A DNA stretch of 64,000 nt from Cephalotus follicularis (GCA_001972305.1 BDDD01000552.1:338458-402457), one strand, 5' to 3'. Counted from the first letter of the stretch, positions 45,048 through 56,560 are shown. Notes: generated from the letters alone by a model not told the origin. Made by a program: numbers and translations.

Positions 45048-45165
45048 AAGCAGTCGACTGCTCTTCATGGCAGTCAACTACTCAACCTATCCAGTCCACT
45101 GCCAAGGCAAAGCAGTCGACTACTCAACCAAGGCAGCCGACTATTCTTGAAGGCAGCTGACTGTC
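45048..45165. repeat. GTCGAC array, CAGTCGACTG dialect, T10 inner array
   Basis: Cores start at 45053, 45073, 45094, 45115, 45135 and 45156: every step is 20 or 21 bp, though only two of the six cores are still exact GTCGAC. Confidence 0.88.
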
Positions 45166-46120
45166 CTGGGTAAAATTTCTGGTATAAGTCCTGTTAAGGA
45201 CTCAATTTTGAATGTAATGAACCTGGCCTCATTTTGGATGACTAGAACAGTTAATCCTGGCCTCATATACAATTACATTCCAAAACTAAACAATGTACGC
45301 ACTCCTTGTGAGAGTTGCATATGAATTGACTAAGAAATGCTATTCTTGTGAATCCTTGAATTGCTATTGATTTGTGTTATTGCTACCGAATATGCCACTG
45401 TCATATTAGTATATACTGTTTTGGTGACATTTAACACCAATGTCACTTGTATTTCGTTAATTGGAACCAACTATGGGCTATGTACCCGAATTATGATATT
45501 AACTATCATTTTCAATGAAACCTATTGTTTAAAAGAAAATATTTGAATTCTCATAAGAGAGATGCCATCTGTTTTGTTTCCCAAACTGGAAACCATTATT
45601 GAATTGATATCGTTTTCCTCCGAAGAGATGTACGGTAAATGACTTGTATATGTTTCTAAAGAAAACTACTTTTATATTGCATATTGCTGATATATGTAAT
45701 ATTATTATTGAATGCTTGTATTGTTTGTGCTTGTTGTCGGTAGTCGAGTGATGGCTGTGGTCACCGACTACGGTAGGGATCCTGGGAGCCAGGAGTTGGC
45801 CAGGAGATCTCCAAACTTATCTGTATTGCAGATCTTATTTGTTAAACTACCCACCAACGCCGGTAGTATATGTTACCTGTTCTATCATCCTCGGAGCGCA
45901 GGATATAGTTAGGTAGTGCACAGTCAGAGCTAGGAGATAGCGGCATGTGACACTCAAACCAGGATGAATTGTTTGTACCCTTGTGCGGTATGCTTGCATA
46001 TGTATTGTCTATGGCCACTTGGCATGATTGCTTATATATTGGGACATTTAAATGTTATTCAAATATAAACTGTCATACATGTTGCATTCATATATTCCTT
46101 AGCATGCATTATCTTCCTAC

Positions 46121-46160
46121 TTAGCCAAGTGAGGACAACGGCTAACCCCTACAATTTCAG
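46121..46160 (+). promoter_or_regulatory. T10 LTR hairpin with splice-acceptor-like sequence
   Basis: TTAGCC-N13-GGCTAA followed by CCCCTACAATTTCAG, ending at 46160. Confidence 0.55.
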
Positions 46161-46488
46161 ATTAAGCGAAGACTTGGAGTTTGCGGCTGAAGCTTGGAGA
46201 GCTTCTACTTTCGACGAAGGTTGTTATTTCTTTTATGATGTTGTATTTTGTAACGAACGGTTCATACCCCGTGTTATGTTGTTTTCCTTATGTTTAAGGA
46301 TAATATTTGACTTGTACCCGCACGTAGTATGGGATGCGTGCGGATGGCTTGTATTTTGATATTCCGGCTTATTGACTGCTTCCGCATATTATTTATGAAT
46401 TGTTGAATGAAATGCTGGAGTATTATGTTTAATTCTGATATCACAACATATGCTTGTCTTAATGGGATTGAAATAACAGGGTGTGACA

Positions 46489-46548
46489 GCATGGTATTAG
46501 AGCATCTTCCATATATGCTAGCTGGGATTGAAATAACGGGGTGTGACA
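46489..46548 (+). other. T10 leader stub, primer site and second LTR end
   Basis: TGGTATTAGAGC (46492-46503) is the Met-tRNA primer site with one change. Leader sequence follows to GGGAT, where it jumps into the last bases of an LTR ending GGGGTGTGACA at 46548. Confidence 0.85.
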
Positions 46549-46553
46549 AGATG

Positions 46554-47214
46554 AGACATGCACCTCTCTTATTACATTACATTCAACCATAAATAAAATA
46601 GAAAACATTCACCATATATCCAATCCCATTGGTCTAGTCCATAAGCAACAATCATGCAAAAACTACGCATTAAATTAGTGCATTAAAATAATACCCTTCA
46701 ATTTAGAGTGTGTATGTAATCTCGTGCATTTCAGGTTTGAAATCGTTTTCTTACCATATGTGATGTTGAATATCCCATACCCCTATTTAATATTTTACAC
46801 AAACTTTGGTTACCAACCATTTTCATGTTATGGTATAGTTGATCCCATCATTAATTAGGGTATGTGTAAGTGAATCTTGCCTAGTACGAAAGTGTTACCT
46901 CCAAATGGCATACACTTTAGACTTATGCAAATTGCACTTTCACTTTACATCTTATATGGTACTTGAAGCTCGTAGAAATTGCCATAGCTCCTAGACAATT
47001 TTACAAACCAAATGATATGCACAAGTAGTTTCCAATTGGAACACCAAAATGTGCCAACAAAAACAGAAAATTTCTGCACTTTGAGGCATAATTTGTTTCC
47101 CAAAATAATGACTATTTTGCTACCAATTTCTAGCAAAATTTCTACAGCATAACAACGTAAAACTGACATTCCCAAAGTAAGTTTTGATGACGGTTTCTTG
47201 CCCAAGTAATGGCA
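46554..47214. other. Non-coding sequence right of T10
   Basis: AT-rich, contiguous with 40609 before T10 inserted. No gene or recognisable element seen. Confidence 0.4.
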
Positions 47215-48467
47215 TGTAATGACCGAAATATTTTCTTTTGAATTGTTGGATTATTGTTATGGGAGATATCTTGTTTGGTATGTTTTTGTATGTTGTTTTG
47301 TATTTTTTGTTGTTAAGCGTCGATTGGCTAGAAGAAAGCGTCGATTATATAGCTTAAATCATCGATAGTTTAGCTTAGGCGTTGACGGATACCTCGAGGC
47401 GTCAACTAAATTCATAAAGCGCCAATGCAAAGAACTCTTAAAGCATTGACGACTTAGGTAAAGAGGCAACACTTTCATTTTGACCAACGACGTTTTCCCT
47501 ACAGCGGAAGCACTTTGTTATTGCAAAGTATTGTTTGTTAAGTGCCAAGTAGCAATGCTTGAATCAAAGTGTCAACGCTTAAAAGACAACCGGTGACACT
47601 TTACATAAAGCGTCAGCGCTTTGTCGTGCCAGAATAGTCCAAATTTCAATTTTGTCTTCTTGTCAGTAAGTTATGAGATGTTGATGGCAGGTATCAAGCT
47701 AGAGGAGTTATGATCTTTGAAGTATGATTAGGTGTCAGCAAGTAAGGGGATATAATCCTAGGTGTCACCAAATTAAGAGGAGGAGATGCTAAGTGTCAAC
47801 AAGTTGGAGGATAAGAATACTAGGTGTCATGCTATGGGTATGGGTGTTGATGAGACATCCATGGAGGGCATAGACCAGCAGCTATATGTTAGATTAGGGG
47901 TTTCCCTACATGCCACGTGGTGTGGTGCTTGTATATATACACTCTTGATTTATATAGTTCTGTATTCCATTTATGTTCTATGTGAAAATTTATTTATATT
48001 GGCGTGATTATATGGCTCATCCCAACCTACAAAAAGGAACATAATTATTAATTTTAATTAACTATATACCATATATAGCCCTGTCACATCAAAGGGTTGG
48101 ATCTCTTGCCATGGAGGACATGAGAATGAGATAATTATTCCCTGTGACTAAACTGTTCCAAGTCAAAGGTTCACTTTCTTTGGGCCATTGTTGAACCGTG
48201 GTAAAGACTTGCCCATTATGCTTGCCCCCAGGGAGGGAGGATGGATTTTCTCATGGCCCATTTGGTATTATCGTAAAGCTAATGTGGGGTGCGTGCAGGA
48301 TGCATGATGCTAAACTAAACCACCAATAGGATCCCTATTTAGATAGTCAATACCCATGTCAATAGGGATAGTCTTGATAGTGTATAGTCTATGGTGACTA
48401 GTAGGTCTACTCCTGCGTTGTCTCCATTGACATGAGCGGCTATCATGCATTGTGTGGTGACTGCTTG
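47215..48467 (+). mobile_element. T12: probable LTR fragment related to T7/T10
   Basis: Begins TGTAATGACCGAAATATT, matching the start of this LTR group, and contains a decayed GTCGAC array. It lacks the promoter block. T13 enters at 48467 and I cannot find the LTR end, so the right boundary is uncertain. Confidence 0.5.
47313..47630. repeat. GTCGAC array, GCGTCGACG dialect, T12
   Basis: Cores start at 47319, 47340, 47361, 47381, 47401 and 47421 in 20-21 bp steps, with increasingly mutated copies to about 47620. Confidence 0.82.
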
Positions 48468-48809
48468 TGTCACACCCCGCCCTTCCATTACGATTACATT
48501 AGGGGACAAGCATATATGGTGATATCAGAAATACATATAATCTAGCATTTCATTAAACATTTCATGAATAAGCGGAAGCATTCAGTAAGCCGGATTATGA
48601 AACATAAGTCATCGGCACGCAGCCCATACTACGTGCGAGTACAAACCATCAATATCCTTATACATAAGGAAAGTACAACAATAACGGGGTATGAACCGTT
48701 CGTTACAAATACGGTACATCATAAATAATAACAACCTTAAAAATAGAAGCTTCCCACACTTTAGCAGCAACTCCCCGAATGCCTTCACTTAATCTGAAAT
48801 TGTAGGGGG

Positions 48810-48834
48810 TTAGCCGTTGTCCTCACTTGGCTAA
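48810..48834 (-). promoter_or_regulatory. T13 LTR hairpin with splice-acceptor-like sequence
   Basis: TTAGCC-N13-GGCTAA; reading leftward it is followed by CCCCCTACAATTTCAG, ending at 48794. Confidence 0.55.
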
Positions 48835-49610
48835 CTAGGAAGATAAAGCATGTAATTGAATTTATAATTGTACGTATGCATGACAGTTTAAAAGAATGAC
48901 ATATATATATTTAGTATTCCAATATATACGCAATCATGCCAAGTGTCCATAGACAGTGCAATGCAAGAATACCGCACAAGGGTACAATCAATCAGTACAG
49001 TGGTTTGGGTGTCACATGTCGCTAACTCCTAGCACCAACTGTGCACCACCTATCTATCACCCTACACTTCGAAGATGATAGATAAGGTAACATTTACTAC
49101 TGGCATTAGCGGGCAGTTTAACAATCAAGCTCTGCATTGCAGGCAGTTTTGGTGTGTACTCTAGCCAACTCTTTGCACATAGGACCACCTTCGTTAGCCA
49201 GTGACATCTGCCATCACTCGACTAATCGGCAATAACATAGACATTCAATTCATTCAATTCAGTAGTAATATCGCATATATCTATAATATGCAATATACCG
49301 GTGGTTTTCATTTTTAGAAAACATAACAGTCAGTCAATGGTTCTCTTGTGAGAACTAAACAGTAACAGTGCCTCTATTAAGAGGAAAATAGCAGTTTGTA
49401 TAACAATAAGATTTTCTATTTAGAAATCCGTTGTTCGAAATCATTAATTATGCTTTAAGCATTAGGTTGTTAAAAATCCTTGAATAATATATAACAGTCG
49501 AAAACTTACCCAATAACAGTAATAATAGTTACTATATAACATATCAAGGATATCTCCAACCACAAACAATTCAATGGATCAGTTTACACATTTCTACACC
49601 TACTGTTCTA

Positions 49611-49765
49611 AAGCGTCGACAGTTACTATGTAAGCATCGACGGTTAATGACTAGGCGTTGACACTACACAACTTAAGCGTCGACATTCTAAGCCTTAATA
49701 TGCCATTTTTTGCACCAAAGCGTCGACAGTTTCTGTGTAAGCGTTGACGCTTCTTGCATTCATAC
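49611..49765. repeat. GTCGAC array, GCGTCGACG dialect, T13 inner array
   Basis: Cores start at 49615, 49636, 49657 and 49679 (21-22 bp steps), with further copies to about 49750. Confidence 0.85.
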
Positions 49766-50428
49766 GAATTCCAGGAACAATTTCAAAATAGGGGAATACA
49801 CACAATCAACCCAATTCAGTTCATTTCTACATGTAATCCAGTATTGACCATCACAACATATTATACATGTCATAGGTTCAAAAACATGTCAAAATCCCCT
49901 ACCTCAATTGCTATCCCAAAATCAATTTGGAATTGATTTCTCTCTTTATGTCCAATGTTCTTGTCACACCCCGTTTACCAAACGACGTACAAATGGTAGC
50001 AATTAACACAAATAATCTGGCTTATCAAATTTTATGATAAATTTAAACCTTTTTAAACAGGTACATCAGTTGCGGAAGCCTTTAAATATAAGCCAAACTA
50101 ACAAACGTAACGCGCATTCCATACTACGTGTTACAACAAAACAACATCATTGTTAACTGCTCGAGAAACGGAGCGTGATATAACCATCATTTAGTCCATA
50201 AACATCTCACGTAGAGAAGTTCTGATACATAAATCAATTACCAAAGCATTGTTCCAAACCCAAATACAAAATTATCCAAATTGAACAAGTACAAAACATC
50301 ATCCTCTCCAACATGAGAAGGATTATCATAATACAGAAATCAGCTTAAACAACCTTCAAGTAGCAGCCCCCAAAATAGCCTTAACCGCACCGGTCCGATT
50401 GTCTCCGTCAATCTGAAACAGTAGGGGG

Positions 50429-50453
50429 TTAGCCTTTGTCCTCACTCGGCTAA
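50429..50453 (-). promoter_or_regulatory. T14 LTR hairpin with splice-acceptor-like sequence
   Basis: TTAGCC-N13-GGCTAA; reading leftward it is followed by CCCCCTACTGTTTCAG, ending at 50413. Confidence 0.55.
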
Positions 50454-50689
50454 GTATATAACACATTTTGGGATCAAGTAATGAATGACATGATATGAAT
50501 GCATTCATGATGCAGTACATAAATAACACAGGATATACATGATCATAATATATATATATCCACAAGCAGGTATCACCCGAGGTCACAAAAGTACAAGTAC
50601 GAAATTATCCCCAAAGGGGCCAAATACAACGATCAGGTCAATAAGGACCCATCAAGCCAGATCGAAGTTGCTGACACCCAGGCTCAAGA

Positions 50690-51015
50690 ACCGGTTACTT
50701 GCTCAACAGTGCTTAGTAACCAGATGGGAGTCCCTAGCTACTTGCCCAACAGCGCTCAGTAACCATTTCGTGGGAAACCCTAGCCACTTGCCCAACAGAG
50801 CTTAGTGGCTACCGTGTACGGATCTTCCAACTGCTTCCCAACAGAGCTCAGTAGTGGAATTCCTGGTTACTTACCCAACATGGTTTAGTAACCAAAACAA
50901 GCCATCACAAGTAATTAACATATAAGAATAGTTGCAATCAAACATCCCAATGGCATCGGTCCTTCTAAACATAGTTTACCGTTTCAGCTACTCACCCAAC
51001 AGAGTTTTAGTAGTT
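50690..51015. repeat. Degenerate repeat in T14 LTR
   Basis: A phrase of the form TACTTGCCCAACAGNGCTNAGTAACC recurs about six times with uneven spacing between 50690 and 51015. Confidence 0.6.
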
Positions 51016-51604
51016 ATCAAAATTTCACAGTCCATCTCAAGAAATTTATAAGTATAAAATCTTGGAACATATATATATTTCATTCAAATATATAAGAATC
51101 CTCTTCAATCCCTTTAAAGTAGTTTAGTGTATCATAAAATACTTGAAAACCATACATTTTAAAAATATACTCATGTCCGTATAACATAATTTTACTTATG
51201 TGAAACCGTTTCGCAATCCTTTTTGGAAAATATTCATTTCCGTCATAATCCATTTTCAAAGTAATTTATTATATATAAAATACTTGTCAATATTACATTT
51301 GTTCAAATGTATAACTAGTCTTTGCACGGTATTTAATCCTTTGAAATTACTTATTTCAGTATACAAAATTTCAAACATTTGAAATCATTTGTACAGTCCT
51401 TATTAGGAAATATATGTATTTCCACACAATATCATATACATATTTCTCAAATCTAAATCATTTAAGAAATCATGCGGTATCACAATAAAGCAATTCACAG
51501 CAGTATTGAAATGCAACCATATGCTCAAACATGTCTAGGGTCGCTTCTAGAATCGTTCCGGAGCTAACGGGTCCGAAATGGGTCAAACCATACAACCCAG
51601 GAAG

Positions 51605-51840
51605 AAAGACGTCGATGTCTTTCTAAACGCGTCGATGCCCGTTGCCCCAAAAGCGTCGAGGTCCATTCCCAAAGTTACAGCTCGAAACAGTACGATAGCG
51701 TCGACATTTTTCTGCAGCGTCGGCGTTCTTCACAACGCATCGACGTTTAAGGTAGGAACCTTAACACGTCCTCGCGTTATGTACAAGACCTGATGCATGG
51801 CAACGAAAGACGTCGATGCCTTCCATAGACGACGATGTCT
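51605..51840. repeat. GTCGAC array, GACGTCGATGTC dialect, T14 left LTR inner array
   Basis: Cores at 51611, 51631, 51654, then 51700, 51719 and 51739, mostly 19-23 bp steps. Confidence 0.8.
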
Positions 51841-52154
51841 AAGTGGTACCAACAGGTATCACTTCGTCCAATCTCCATTTCCAAGGAGGAATTCTCCCTC
51901 CATTCGTGTATTCACTTCCCAGATACACCACCTATGGCGTAACACGCAATTTTTCTTCTCCTCTTTTCCTTTGCAGGTTCCATGCATGGTAACACTTGTT
52001 ACCTACATCACCCATCTTCAGTCATGCAGGTCAGGGATCCATTCTGCATGATCAACACGTCTCCTTCCCGTGCCTCAAGGCATCTGCATGGATCCTAAAT
52101 CCTTCCCTCTGCACGTTACTCTGTCAGTTCGCAATGTGACAGACAATCTTTTAA

Positions 52155-52300
52155 AAGGCGTCGACGTCTTTCCTTAGACGTCGATGTCTTTTCCTCTTTC
52201 GTGAGAAAGTGTCGATGTCATCACCCTACATCGACGTGCATGTCCATGCATTCACGTGCATCTCGGTTCCAAAAGGCGTCGATGCGTTTACCTCAAAACT
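52155..52300. repeat. GTCGAC array, T14 left LTR outer array
   Basis: GGCGTCGACGTC, GACGTCGATGTC and variants. One pair seen at 54165-54195 in the right LTR is partly missing here. Confidence 0.7.
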
Positions 52301-52459
52301 GCGTCGTTTTCAAGTTTAACACCCATTCTTCTTCCTCCAAACAATATTTAGGGTTTTTAAGCATCTTTGAGATCGAAAACTCAATCATTCTTATTAACTC
52401 AATAATAATATTTCAACAAAATTGAAATATTACACTGTGCAAAAGTCTCGGGCGTTAGA

Positions 52460-52500
52460 ATTCACCCTCCTTCAAAGAAATTCGTCCTCGAATTTCCTTA
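52460..52500 (-). other. T14 polypurine tract and 3' motif
   Basis: On the minus strand TTCGAGGACGAATTTCT leads to GAAGGAGGGTGAAT next to the LTR. Confidence 0.8.
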
Positions 52501-52825
52501 GTATACTCTGGATGATTAGGGGTATTATCCTTAGTCATCTCATAACCCTTTCGTCAGCTTCGTGCCACAAGTAATTTCTTCTCAGCGATCTTAACTCCTC
52601 TCGAAGTTCATTCATGAGATTTGACCCAAGCGATGGTCGTTCATTCTCTCGATCGTTCGATCAACCGTTCGATCATTCATTAGACTGTTACGTCAACGTT
52701 CATTTATCCTTGTATTTACTAGTTCAGCCTTCAAAGGTTTTAGCTTAACATCATAACGTTCGCTCAAGCACGACTTTGATCGTCCAGTAAATCTAGAACA
52801 ATACAGTATATGATAAAACAATGCA
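52501..52825. other. T14 interior around the pol deletion
   Basis: Non-coding or unrecognisable; 52640-52760 is rich in short CGTTC and GATCG words. It replaces the whole of pol. Confidence 0.4.
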
Positions 52826-53448
52826 TCATAGATAGTAAAAAGTACCTCTCATGATGCCCTTGCCGGTATCTCTCCGCTGTGAAGGTCCAGCTGTAACACC
52901 ACCATCACCTGCAGGTCCAGTGGGCACTGTCACTTGCTTCATAGGAAAATCCCTTCTTAAATGGTCAGGAGCTCCACACTTCATACATGCTCCATTTTTG
53001 CACCAGCAATCCTCCGGTTGATGGCCCTTGCGGTCACAATGGGGACAGACTCCCATCCTAGCATTACTCCCCTGACTAGGAGTGCCCTGATTAGCAGTTT
53101 GCTGAGATTCATTCTTTGTTGACTTTGTTGGAGAATCACTACTTTGCCACTTAGATGAAGCCGGCCTAGACTGCTTGGAAGTTTGGTTGTTCTGTTGTGT
53201 ACGAGCCTTCTCGACGCGGTCTTCACTTGCTATGCTTTCCAGCAATCCTGCCTTTTGGGCAACCTCCACAAAAGTTCCCAACTCCATAGCTCTAATCCTA
53301 GACCGAAGGTCCGGTCGTAGACCCCTCGGGAACCTCCGAATTTTCTTTTCCTCATCCGCCACCAGATAGGCGGAGTGTCTGGAAAGTTCCTTGAACCTGG
53401 CCTGATATTCAGCCACGGTCATCTCCCCTTGTCTCAACTCTAGAAGTT
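52826..53448 (-). pseudogene. T14 gag, C-terminal half
   Basis: Encodes the capsid end ([30 protein letters not shown]) and two knuckles (CPHCDRKGHQPEDC intact; CMKCGAPDHLRRDF with the last Cys replaced by Phe), then the RRDTGKGI linker that precedes protease in T2. It is open for 203 codons but cut on both sides: pol is deleted after about 52826, and at 53449 it runs straight into LTR sequence. Confidence 0.88.
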
Positions 53449-53497
53449 TCGGAGCTAACGGGTCTGAAATGGGTCAAACCATACAACCCAGGAAGAA

Positions 53498-53725
53498 AGA
53501 CGTTGATGTCTTTCCAAACGCGTCGATGCCCATTGCCCCAAAAGCGTCGAGGTAGATTCCCAAAGTTACAGCTCGAAACAGTACGATCGCGTCGACGTTT
53601 TTCTGTAGCGTCGACGTTCTTCACAATGCATCGACATTTAAGGTAGGAACCTTAACACGTCCTCACGTTATGTACAAGACCTGATGCATGGCAACCAAAG
53701 ACGTTGATGCCTTCAATAGACGTCG
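53498..53725. repeat. GTCGAC array, GACGTCGATGTC dialect, T14 right LTR
   Basis: Counterpart of 51605-51840; individual cores differ (for example GTTGAT for GTCGAT) with spacing kept. Confidence 0.8.
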
Positions 53726-54041
53726 ATGTCTAAGTGGTACCAGCAGGTATCACTTCGTCCAATCTCCATTTCCAAGGAGGAATTCTCCCTCCATTCGTGT
53801 ATTCACTTCCCAGATACACCACCTATGGCGTAACACGCAATTTTTCTTCTCCTCTTTTCCTTTGCAGGTTCCATGCATGGTAACACTTGTTACCTACATC
53901 ACCCATCTTCAGTCATGCAGGTCAGGGATCCATTGTGCAGGATCAACACGTCTCCTTCCCGTGCCTCAAGGCGTCTTCATGGATCCTAAATCCTTCCCTC
54001 TGCACGTTACTCTGTCAGTTCGCAACGTGACAGACATTCTT

Positions 54042-54200
54042 TTAAAAGGCGTCGACGTCTTTCCTTAGACGTCGATGTCTTTTCCTCTTTCGTGAGAAAG
54101 TGTCGATATCATCACCCTACATCGACGTGCATGTCCATGCATTCACGTGCATCTCGGTTCCAAAAGGCATCGACGTCTTTCCAAAGACGTCGATGCGTTT
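54042..54200. repeat. GTCGAC array, T14 right LTR outer array
   Basis: Counterpart of 52155-52300 with one extra GACGTC-type pair at 54165-54195. Confidence 0.75.
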
Positions 54201-54765
54201 ACCTTAAAACTGCATCGTTTTCAAGTTTAACACCCATTTTTCTTCCTCCAAACAATATTTAGGGTTTTTAAGCATATTTGAGATCGAAAACTCAACCATT
54301 CTTATTAACTCAATAATAATATTTCAACAAAATTGAAATATTACATTGTGCAAAAGTCTAGGGCGTTAAAGTTCTTCACCCTCCGTTCAATCTCCCAATT
54401 TGCAGAGATTAGCCTAAACAATTGCATGTTTACGGTTTATTCATTAATACCAGCAAGTTATCTTGTTATCAAATCACAATAACAACTTATAATTTAAGCC
54501 ATGGCTTATCATTAGCTTCAAAATTCTCTTTTACAGTTTATACCCATGCGTTCTCTAATTCCAGGTTTGCTCCGTAATTGTTTGTTAGTAATGGATATGT
54601 ATACCCTAACATCAGTACGCCACTTTACTAACAACCTTAACTATATCAAGGAATTTCAGGTTACTTACCAATTTCAGGTGGTGCTCCCAAGTTTCCCCTT
54701 TGAACTTTAGGCTCCTTCAACCTTTAGCACTCGTCCAGCAATTGTCCAGATTGTCTCTCTATCTC

Positions 54766-54812
54766 TCAGTGTTTCTAACACTCAATCAGCTCAAGGGTCA
54801 GCTGATATAAAG
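54766..54812 (-). promoter_or_regulatory. T13 LTR promoter-like block
   Basis: Minus strand TTTATATCAGCTGACC, GAGCTG and GAGTGTTAGAAACACTGA. Confidence 0.45.
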
Positions 54813-55087
54813 GCTCAATTTCGTGCCTTTAATTTCCTCAGCTAGCTTAACTTTCATTGTGCATTTCTCTCTCTCTCATGCATGCATCATCCCTTTTATT
54901 CTTCCCTAAATTTTGTAGGTTGTGCAGGTGGAAGGGGACATGCAAGGCTCTTAGTCTGGCACTATCAACAGATGGTAAGGCCTCTTTTGCATGGCCAACA
55001 CGTTTATGTACACATGCCCATACCTCCATCATTTTAACTCTGCCATTTCACTCCAACTGACACATTTTCTTGGGCCAGAACACGTCT

Positions 55088-55255
55088 AAAGCGTCGCCGG
55101 TTACATCGTGGGGGTCGACGCTTATACGCCTTTAAGTGTCAATGCTAGGCATTTTAAAGTAGACGGTTCGCGCCTAATCTCAGCCTTCAACTGTGTGTAT
55201 TGTGCACGTGTCAGGGCTTAAAGTGTCGACGGTGTGACTTAGGCCTCGGCGGTTT
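55088..55255. repeat. GTCGAC array, GCGTCGACG dialect, T13 outer array
   Basis: GCGTCGCCGG, GGTCGACGCT, GTGTCAATGC, GTGTCGACGG and similar. Matches the T1 outer array. Confidence 0.7.
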
Positions 55256-55398
55256 AACACCAGAAATTATTTCTTTATTTTTCCATTTAAGAATTTTATT
55301 CCAACTTCATTCGATTAAAAAGGTAACATCTCAAAAGGACATTTTATTCATTGATGGTTACAAAATACGTGAATTGAAATTGCGGTTATTACAGCTCG

Positions 55399-55459
55399 AC
55401 TTTGATTTCTGCCTTTCCCAGCACTAGCCACGTGCTGGCAAAAAGGTTGTCTTTGGGGT
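55399..55459. other. Short spacer between T13 and T15
   Basis: Sixty bases, no feature seen; may be the continuation of T12 after T13. Confidence 0.4.
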
Positions 55460-55727
55460 TGTTCACGTAAAAAGAATATTTTAAAATTTATAGCCGCAAG
55501 TGCACGGATCATGCAGTAATGGGTCGAACGCAGGGAAACTATAAACTAGTTATAATATATTCAAACTAGGCGAAGTATACCAATTTTGAGATAAATTATC
55601 AAACTAATGAATAGAAGCTAAGAAAATATATAATTAAAAAGCGGTTTTAGGGTATAGAAACTCACTATATATTGTATTGAACTATTCCATTTAATTGAAC
55701 GATCATACCTTGATAAACAACGGTAGC

Positions 55728-55880
55728 TAGGTCGATACGGAGTGCGGCGGTGATGACAAGACGTATGAGTAGTCACGCTAGGTCTATACGAAGTGTGGAT
55801 TTTAATCAGACAAGACGTATGAGTAGTCATGCTAGGTCTATACGAAGTGTGTTCGTTGCGACAAATCGTATGAGTAGACT
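55728..55880. repeat. Short tandem repeat in T15 left LTR
   Basis: Three copies of a 60-70 bp unit carrying GCTAGGTCTATACGAAGTG and ACGTATGAGTAGTCA. Counterpart at about 61120-61275 in the right LTR. Confidence 0.75.
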
Positions 55881-56249
55881 CCGTTGATTTAAGCACCATT
55901 TATTCACCAACTTTCAGCTTCACCGACAAGATGTTAGTGGATTTTAATCAGACAGACAAAGTGTGTGCGAAGGCAGAAATATTGAACAACAAATAAAATA
56001 TTCATGGATTTTTATTGATGGAATTGAACAATAACAATCTAGGCTTTGTTCTAACCCAAAACCTTGAAAAACTAGCTACAAAACATAATGGAACTAAACT
56101 AAGGAGGGATGTGGCTACTTCCACACACTCTGCCCTATTTGGCCGAAATAACATTGTTTATATGCTACAAAATTGATCAAAAACGGAAATAAAGCAATCC
56201 TAGTTACAAAATCTGGCAAAAGTCTAATCTTTCTATTTCTGCTGCAGAG

Positions 56250-56560
56250 GAAGGCGTCGACTTCTTATGAAAGGCGTCGATGTCTTCTTGTAAAAGTCGC
56301 GTTTTGCTGAGATGCGCTTGAAAGATGTCTACCCTTTAGATGAAAGTCGTCGATCTCTTTTGGTCCAAAAGTTACAGGTCGAATTTACACAAAGACGTCG
56401 ATCCCTATGATGAAAGACGTCAACGCTTTGTTCATAGCTCTTGGAGATAATTTGTATTCTCCAGAAAATACGTCGACTTCTAACAAAAGACGTCGACGCG
56501 TTGTTGAAACCCAGAAAAGACATCGAGGTTTATGATAGACATCGATGCGTTTACTCTGTT
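56250..56560. repeat. GTCGAC array, GACGTCGA dialect, T15 left LTR
   Basis: Cores start at 56256, 56276, 56296, 56326, 56349, 56397, 56419, 56472, 56492, 56522 and 56541, with many 20-23 bp steps. Confidence 0.8.

Larger units (their letters stand above)
44097..46488 (+). repeat. T10 LTR, second part
   Basis: Holds the promoter-like block, donor-like GGTAAGT at 44402 and GTAGGGG at 44910, the inner array, the hairpin and the LTR end GTGTGACA at 46488. Confidence 0.85.
40615..46548 (+). mobile_element. T10: LTR plus leader stub of a Tekay-like element
   Basis: Flanked by AGATG at 40610-40614 and 46549-46553. The LTR (40615-40966 and 44097-46488, about 2.74 kb) starts CGTAATGACCGC, where relatives have TGTAAT, and ends GGGTGTGACA. 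It is followed by a primer site and about 36 bases of leader. Then a second copy of the last LTR bases (TTGAAATAACGGGGTGTGACA region) ends the element. The interior is deleted at a GGGAT shared by leader and LTR. Confidence 0.85.
49962..52459 (-). repeat. T14 3' LTR, complete, 2.5 kb
   Basis: Begins TGTCACACCCCG. It contains the hairpin at 50429-50453 and two GTCGAC arrays. The stretch 50640-51010 has short repeated phrases around TTGCCCAACAG-GCT-AGTA. Confidence 0.88.
49962..54370 (-). mobile_element. T14: deleted Tekay-like element inside T13
   Basis: Flanked by GTTCT at 49957-49961 and 54371-54375. It has a left (3') LTR 49962-52459, a Tekay 3' motif and purine tract, a gag fragment, and a partial right LTR 53449-54370. 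Almost all of pol, the gag N-terminus, the leader and about 1.5 kb of the right LTR are gone. LTR ends are mutated: TTAGA at 52459 and TTAAA at 54370 where TTACA is expected. Confidence 0.88.
53449..54370 (-). repeat. T14 5' LTR, outer part
   Basis: Collinear with about 51560-52459. It is joined directly to gag at 53449, so the inner LTR, primer site and gag start are deleted. Confidence 0.88.
48468..55393 (-). mobile_element. T13: solo LTR split by T14
   Basis: Pieces 48468-49961 and 54376-55393 (about 2.5 kb) run from TGTCACACCCCG to GCGGTTATTACA. The flanks GCTTG (48463-48467) and GCTCG (55394-55398) match at four of five bases. It is collinear with the T1 LTR and shows what that LTR looked like before its insertions. 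No coding or primer site. Confidence 0.88.
54376..55393 (-). repeat. T13 solo LTR, outer part
   Basis: Contains a donor-like GGTAAGT at 54668, the promoter-like block and the outer array, ending at GCGGTTATTACA. Confidence 0.85.
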
